DNA from: Cryptomeria japonica | Taxonomy: Eukaryota > Streptophyta > Pinopsida > Cupressales > Cupressaceae | Direction of reading: 5' to 3' | Length of the DNA stretch: 64,000 nucleotides | Assembly: GCF_030272615.1 (NCBI RefSeq) | Contig: NC_081411.1 | Span: 40,287,140 to 40,351,139 of the forward strand | Shown: positions 58,620-64,000 of the stretch, piece after piece | Position numbering within the stretch: position 1 is the stretch's first letter | How the letters are laid out: every line of letters begins with the position of its first letter | Notes under the pieces: generated by a model | Told to the model about the DNA's origin: nothing | Database searches by the model: none | The model's input: the letters and a program-made list of their open reading frames with translations, nothing else | Made by a program: the position numbers and the translations under genes

Positions 58620-60290
58620 TATGTATCTCACTCTCTTTATCTTCCCCAAACTCTAGACCTATCTTTGTCCCTCTCTTGTCTCTCTTGATTCTTTATCCTT
58701 GAATCCCTCCTTCTCTCTTCTCTCTCACTCCCTTATTGTTTCTCTCCCCTCCCACTCCTTTCTCTTGGTCACTACCTATCCCTTTTATCCTCTCTCTCCC
58801 CATATATAGGGTTGTCCCTCCCTCACTATTCACATCACTATCTCTCCCTCCCTATATTATTACCCACCTTTCTCTCCCCCTCTAGGTTTCTCACTTATCT
58901 AATTGTCCACCCTCTAGTTATCTCCCTCCCCCTCCACCTTCCTCTCCCTTCTCCTTACATCTATCTATTTATGAACTTTCTCTCTCTCATCTCTCTCTCT
59001 CTCTCTCCATACCTTTCTATCTCCTCATTCTCTAGGTCTCACCATCCCTCCATGTCTACCTCTCTATCCATCTCCTCTTACTCATCTCTTTGTTCTTCTA
59101 TCTCTTCTATTCTCCCTCCCTCCCCTCTCCAGGTCTCTACCTTCTTTTCTTCCTTTCTCCCTCTCTATCTCCCTCTCCCACTCTCTCATCTTCTCTCTTA
59201 CTCTCTTATTCTATATCTTCATTGTCTAGGTCAATACCTCTCCATCCCACCCTATCTCCCCTCTCTATGTTTCTCCCTCCCTTCCTCTCCACCTATCTAC
59301 CTCTGGATATAGGTCTCATTACCCACCTGTCTTTATCCCCCTCTATCTATCTCAATCCTCTCTAGCCATCTAGGTCCCTCACCTATCTATATGCCCCCTC
59401 TATAGTTCTCTATGTCCCTCTCTACCTCTCTCTCCCTCCTCCTTAACCCTATCCCTTTATGAACTCCCTCCTTTTCTCTTCCTCCCCTAATCTCTTTATC
59501 TCCTCCTTCCATAGGTTTCTCACTCCCTCCATTTATACCTCTCCATCCATCCCCTCTTACTCCTCTCTTTGTTCTTCTATCTCTTCTCTTCTCCCTCCCT
59601 CCCTTCTCTATGTTTCTCCCTTCATTTCTTCCCCTCTCCCTCTCTACCTCCCCATCCATACATTACCCCATATATATCTCGCTCCCCAACTTTTTTATTC
59701 TCTCTTCCTCTTTTATTCTCTCTCTCTACATTCTAGGTCATCAACTCTCTCTCACCTCTATAGGTTTACCACTTCCTTCTTCTCCACCTATCTACCTCTA
59801 CATCATGTCTCATTACTCACCTCTCTCTCCTCCCCTCTATCCATCTCATTCCTCTCTCTTATCATCTAGGTCTCTTATCTCCTTCCCTAGGTCTTGTAGT
59901 CCCTCCACTTTTACCTCTCCCTCAATCCCCTCATACTCTTCTCTCTCTTTATTTTTTCATCTCTCCTCTTATCCCTCCCTCCCATTTATAGGAATCTTCA
60001 TTATTTTCTTCCCCTATCCCTCTCTATCTTCATCTCCCTCCTTATCCCCATCTCTCTCTCCCTTCCCTACTAATTATTATTCTCTCTTTACCATCTACAT
60101 CATCAGCTTTCCATCACACCCTCTCTAACCCTCTCTAGGTTTCTCCCTCATTCCCTCTCCATCCATATCTCATTACCAAACTCTCTCTATACGCCTCCAT
60201 CTATCTCAACCCTCTCTCTCTCTCACCCTATCTAGGTCTCTCATGCCTCTCTCCCCCTCTAGGTATCTTATATCTCTATATAACCCATCT
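58620..60290 (+). repeat. 1.65-kb pyrimidine-rich low-complexity tract
   Basis: CT-rich on the plus strand with recurring CTCTAGGTCTCTCAC..CCCTCC and ACCTCTCCATCCATC phrases, suggesting an expanded and decayed minisatellite of CT phrases. Long Ser/Leu/Pro frames (136-172 aa) are composition artefacts. Confidence 0.85.
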
Positions 60291-60596
60291 AGGTATGTGC
60301 AGGAGCATGGTGGGCGATATGACCCCTTAGGAAACCATTACTTTTTATCTAAGAAAACAATATGACCTCTTAAGAAAACATATGATTCCGTTACAAGTCA
60401 TATGGTGTCACTACGAGTCATATGGTGTCCTAAGGGGTCATTTGGTGTTTTATGACCCCTAAGGATAGCATATGACCCGTTAGGACACCATATGACCCCT
60501 AATAACACCATATGACCCCTAACAACACCATATAGTTTCCTAAGGGGTCATATGGTATTCTATGACCCCTTATGACACCATATGCTCCATAATGAC
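60291..60596. repeat. TIR-like end joined to bidirectional minisatellite, block 5
   Basis: GGTATGTGCAGGAGCATGGTGGG (60292-60314) matches the left TIR of the element at 28,645; minisatellite units follow at once. Ends at atgac (60592-60596), the left target duplication of element F. Confidence 0.75.
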
Positions 60597-61660
60597 TGTT
60601 GGTATTTTGGTATGGTTTTGTCATTGATGTCAACACCTACTGAAACACTAGCACTTTAGAGATCCAACAACATTCACTGGCAAGCAAGTAACTATTGCAC
60701 AGTTACTGGTATATGGTTCACCGGTAGGATATAATGTTCATAGGCACTTGGAATGATATGGAAGACACTTGGTAATGTCGAAGACATTGTGTGGATACTT
60801 TGTTTTGAAGAATTAATCATTGGTATATTCATATTTGCATATTTTCTTTTACCGGCAAATAGGTTTAGGGTTATCTAGAGTTACATCGACAGGTTTATCT
60901 TTTTTAGATCAGCATGGCACGCTATAGAGATGATTTATTATTGTTGTAAATGCATTAAGGTAACATGTTCAATTAGTTATTGCATCAGATATTATATTAT
61001 TTGTAAAATGTTTTAATTGTAATATCTTGTAGAGCCGACCTACTAAAATTGGTCTTAGGGTATGCTATAAATGTAAGATCTTATTTGCAAGATCGAATGT
61101 GGAATGTGAAGAAGAATTGTGAGAAGATATATGCGTGATTAAGCAGAGGTATACATGAAGACATCATTTGAAGGTGAAGCTAGGTTTTTGTAAAAGCATA
61201 TCAGCATTACACCGGTACTGAATCCAGCATATGAAGATGCCATTTTGTACAGTACATTCTTATTGGATTTAACCATACAACTATAGTCAGTGTGACTCCC
61301 ATTTTGTGATTGAGCAATGAGATCTAGGCTGTTGGTGTTTCTGCATGTACAGACCCCATTTATGTACACTTACTATCTGTAGTAGTATCATCTAATTGTG
61401 GGTAAGGTTTCCCACCATGGTTTTTCCCCTTACAGGGTTTCCACGTACAAATATTGGTGTTATATGTTGTGGATGACTTTATGTTTATGTTTCATGCATT
61501 AATCTTTACCGGTATAGAAATTTACTGTTAACACTGTCTACCAGCATACTTAACTGGTTTACCGGTATTAAGCATTAAGTTGTTCAAATGGTTTTTGGTT
61601 TGAATTTATTAGACAAATTATCCATGCCCCCCACCTCTTAGTTGTCTCGGGGACCTAACA
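60597..61660 (+). repeat. Element F 5' LTR
   Basis: 1,064 bp, TGTTGGTATTTTGG...GGACCTAACA, with TATAAATG near 61,065 and a degenerate C run (ATGCCCCCCACC) near 61,625. PBS TGGTATTAGAG at 61663-61673. Confidence 0.92.
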
Positions 61661-61716
61661 ATTGGTATTAGAGATTAGTCCTCTTTTGCAGAAGTTTAAC
61701 AACTTGAGGAGATCTA

Positions 61717-62773
61717 ATGTCTACTACTTATTTCAGCAAGGGCAGTCCTAAACTTGATGGAACCAACTATGGGATATGGAAGATCGAGATGGAGACACAT
61801 CTAAATTGCATTGGTAAAGACATCTGGGAAGTTACAAAGAATGGTTATACTGCTGTTGTAGCTAGTCAGACTGCTCTAGCTACCTTAGCTAAAGATGAGG
61901 AGAATGATTGCAAAGCAAGAGAAGCACTTTTGAGTGCATTATCAGATCAATAAATCATGGGATTAACAGATAGATCTACTGCTAAAGCTATTTGGGATCA
62001 TTTGGAATCATTTGGAAACACTAAATGAAGGAGATTCCACAGTCAAGATTGCAAAACTTGAAAGCTTCCGAGTCAGGTATGAACATCTGAAAATGGAAGA
62101 AGATGAAAGAACTTTTTCTTTTATGGAAAGAGTAAATGAAATTGTTTTGGGTATTAAATGTTGTGGAGGAACCCTGAGTGAGAATGAAATTGTTTCAAAA
62201 ATCTTAAGAGGTTTGCCACTGGCATATAAAATGAAGGTTATTGCTATAAATGAGTTGAGAACAATGCCTAATACATCAGTAACTAGGGATACATTGATTG
62301 GAAAACTTTTAGCCTTTGAAATTGAGGAATTTGGTCTTGTTGCTACTATAAAGATAGATTTGGCCTTTAAAGCATCAACATCATCTACTCCATCATTTGA
62401 CAAATCAGACTAGAAAGCCTTTTATGCAAGAGAACTTGAAGAAACTAGGAAGGAGAATGAAGAGCTTGAAGAACTTGAAGCACTATTTGCAAGGAAAATG
62501 CCAAAAGGTCCAGTTGGAAGCAAGTATGAAGGTAAAGCACCCTTTAAATGTTTCAACTGCAATAAAATTGGTCATATAGCTTCGAGATGCCTTGATAGAC
62601 ATGCTAGACTAAGAGAAGAAGCTAGAAGAACATACAAGCCTAATCTTGAATATCAGAGATACAGATTTAAGAAGAACAAAGACAAATCTTGTTACATTGT
62701 TGATGAAGGTGTGACTGATGATTCTGATGAGGATCCAGTAGACAATGGATGGGTTTTTGTTGCTATAACATAA
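61717..62773 (+). pseudogene. Element F GAG
   Basis: ATG 61717 (MSTTYFSKGSPKLDGTNYG). TAA 61951 at DQ/QIMGL. A small duplication (ATCATTTGGA repeated near 62,000) shifts the frame; from 62012 one frame continues to the window end. TAG 62411 replaces Trp after FDKSD. The knuckle CFNCNKIGHIASRC is intact. TAA 62771 follows VFVAIT. Confidence 0.9.
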
Positions 62774-64000
62774 GATCAACCGGCACCTACTGCTCAACCT
62801 GTAGAGCAAGCCCTAGCAACTAAAGTTGAAGCAAAGGATGAATGGATCATTGACTCAGGATGCTCACATCATATGATAGGAGACAAAGGTAAATTCTTGA
62901 ACTTTCAAGAATACAATGGAGGTTTAGTAAGATTTGGAGATGACAAAGCCTATTCAATCAAAGGTAAGGGTTCAATATCTCTTGATGGTAAGCATAGCAC
63001 TGACAATGTCTACTATGTTGAAGGATTCAAGTATAATCTTTTAAGTGTTGGTCAATTAGTTGAGAAGGGATTTCAGTTATAATTTAAAAATGGAAAATGC
63101 AAAATAATGAATAGAACTAGTTTGGAAATTGCAACCGATAATCAGACTAGAGGTAATATCTTTCCTTTGAATAACAGTGAAAAGGCATGCTTGATTGCAC
63201 ATATAGATGAAAGTTGGTTATGGCATAAGAGACTATGTCATGTAAACTTTGATTGCATGGTAAAAATCAGTACTTCTAAGGCAGTTTGAGATCTACCTAG
63301 AATTGTGAAACCTCAGAATATAATTTGTAAGGAATGTCAATTTGGGAAACAAGTTAGAGCTAGTTTCAAAAGTATTCCAGACAAATCCAATAATGTTTTT
63401 GATTTGATTCACATTGATTTATGTGGTCTAGAAAGAACTAAAAGCTTACAAGGTGATAGATATTTCATGCTAATTATTGATGATTATTCTAGAATGTGTT
63501 GGGTTACTTTTCTTAAACAAAAATCAAAAGCACTTGGAAAGTTCAAACTATTCAAAGCAATGGTTGAGAATGAAACTGGTAAGAAAATCAAATGTTTAAG
63601 ATCACATCAAGGAGGAGAATTCACATCTAAGGACTTTAATACATTCTATGAAGTGAATGGAATCAGAAGACAATTATCAGCACCTCGGACACCACATCAG
63701 AATGGAGTTGTTGAAAGAAAAAATAGAACTATCTTGGATGCAGCAAGAAGCATGTTATCAGAAGCAAATCTACCACATGTGTATTGGAGAGAAGCAGTTA
63801 GCACTGTTGTCTATACTTTCAACAAAGTTCACATCAAAGGTGAAACCGGTAAGACCCCTCATGAACTATGGTTTGGTAATACTCCTACTCTTAAGTATTT
63901 TAGAATTTTTGGAAGTAAATGTTATATTAGAAGAGATGAGCATATTGGCAAATTTGATCCTAGAAGTGATGAAGGAATATTTCTTGGTTATTCATCTAAG
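62774..64000 (+). pseudogene. Element F protease and integrase, 3' truncated by window
   Basis: Protease WIIDSGCSHHMIGD intact. TAA 63080 and TGA 63287 interrupt the linker. CKECQFGKQVR; integrase LDLIHID-type (FDLIHIDLCG), IIDDYSRMCWVTF; second catalytic Asp is His (RSHQGGEF, 63605-63607); TPHQNGVVERKNR keeps Glu. Ends in FDPRSDEGIFLGYSSK. Confidence 0.9.

Larger units (their letters stand above)
60597..64000 (+). mobile_element. Copia element F, 5' part (runs off the window)
   Basis: 5' LTR, PBS, GAG, PR and most of INT in plus orientation; RT, RNase H and the 3' LTR lie beyond 64,000. Same family as array H. Left target sequence atgac. Confidence 0.9.

Noticed and set aside
58812-60128. 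Ser/Leu/Pro-rich frames of 90-172 residues
   Set aside because: Translation of the pyrimidine tract; repeats in all frames without codon structure.

Overview
This is a piece of a large plant nuclear genome, most likely a gymnosperm (conifer-type). That is an inference from AT-rich sequence, old and heavily nested LTR retrotransposons, and no intact host gene. Almost everything recognisable is a transposable element or a repeat, and every large reading frame is broken. No tRNA, rRNA or CRISPR array was seen.

Left part (1-5,087): an AT-rich stretch, then a 3-kb minus-strand pseudogene (1,183-4,203) of a eukaryotic family with DN..GQFK and GHGKG..DG.GA motifs. Next come a GA microsatellite and a minisatellite whose roughly 20-bp unit (GGGGTCATATGGTGTCCTAA type) occurs in both orientations.

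5,088-26,657 is a Ty1/Copia array in LTR-internal-LTR-internal-LTR form, minus strand, with one outer target-site duplication (ataat). Its middle LTR holds a nested 7.8-kb Ty3-type element (11,308-19,153, TSD actca) that encodes gag and a protease-like domain but no RT, RNase H or integrase. 26,658-29,412 returns to the minisatellite, cut by a solo LTR (27,094-28,153) and a small TIR element (28,645-29,276), and ends in a CT tract. With the insertions removed, 4,389-29,720 looks like one roughly 2-kb locus with inverted arms.

32,490-56,984 is a five-level nest. A decayed plus-strand Copia element was split in its protease by a solo LTR (32,658-53,714, TSD gtaac/gtaat). That LTR was split by a second minus-strand Copia triple-LTR array (33,785-53,404, TSD ggtta). 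Its first unit was split near the end of pol by an unusual two-ORF LTR element (35,236-43,481, TSD attca). That element's ORF2 was in turn split by unidentified DNA (about 37,917-39,508). The second unit of the array carries an inverted RT fragment, best explained by recombination between oppositely oriented LTRs.

56,985-64,000 holds unassigned AT-rich DNA, a cluster of small palindromes (58,179-58,378), a 1.65-kb pyrimidine tract, more minisatellite, and the 5' part of a plus-strand Copia element of the same family as the array and the solo LTR. It runs off the window within integrase.

The best candidate for something undescribed is the element at 35,236-43,481. It has a coiled-coil/zinc-knuckle gag-like ORF1 and a roughly 1,090-codon ORF2 with no recognisable protease, RT, RNase H or integrase.
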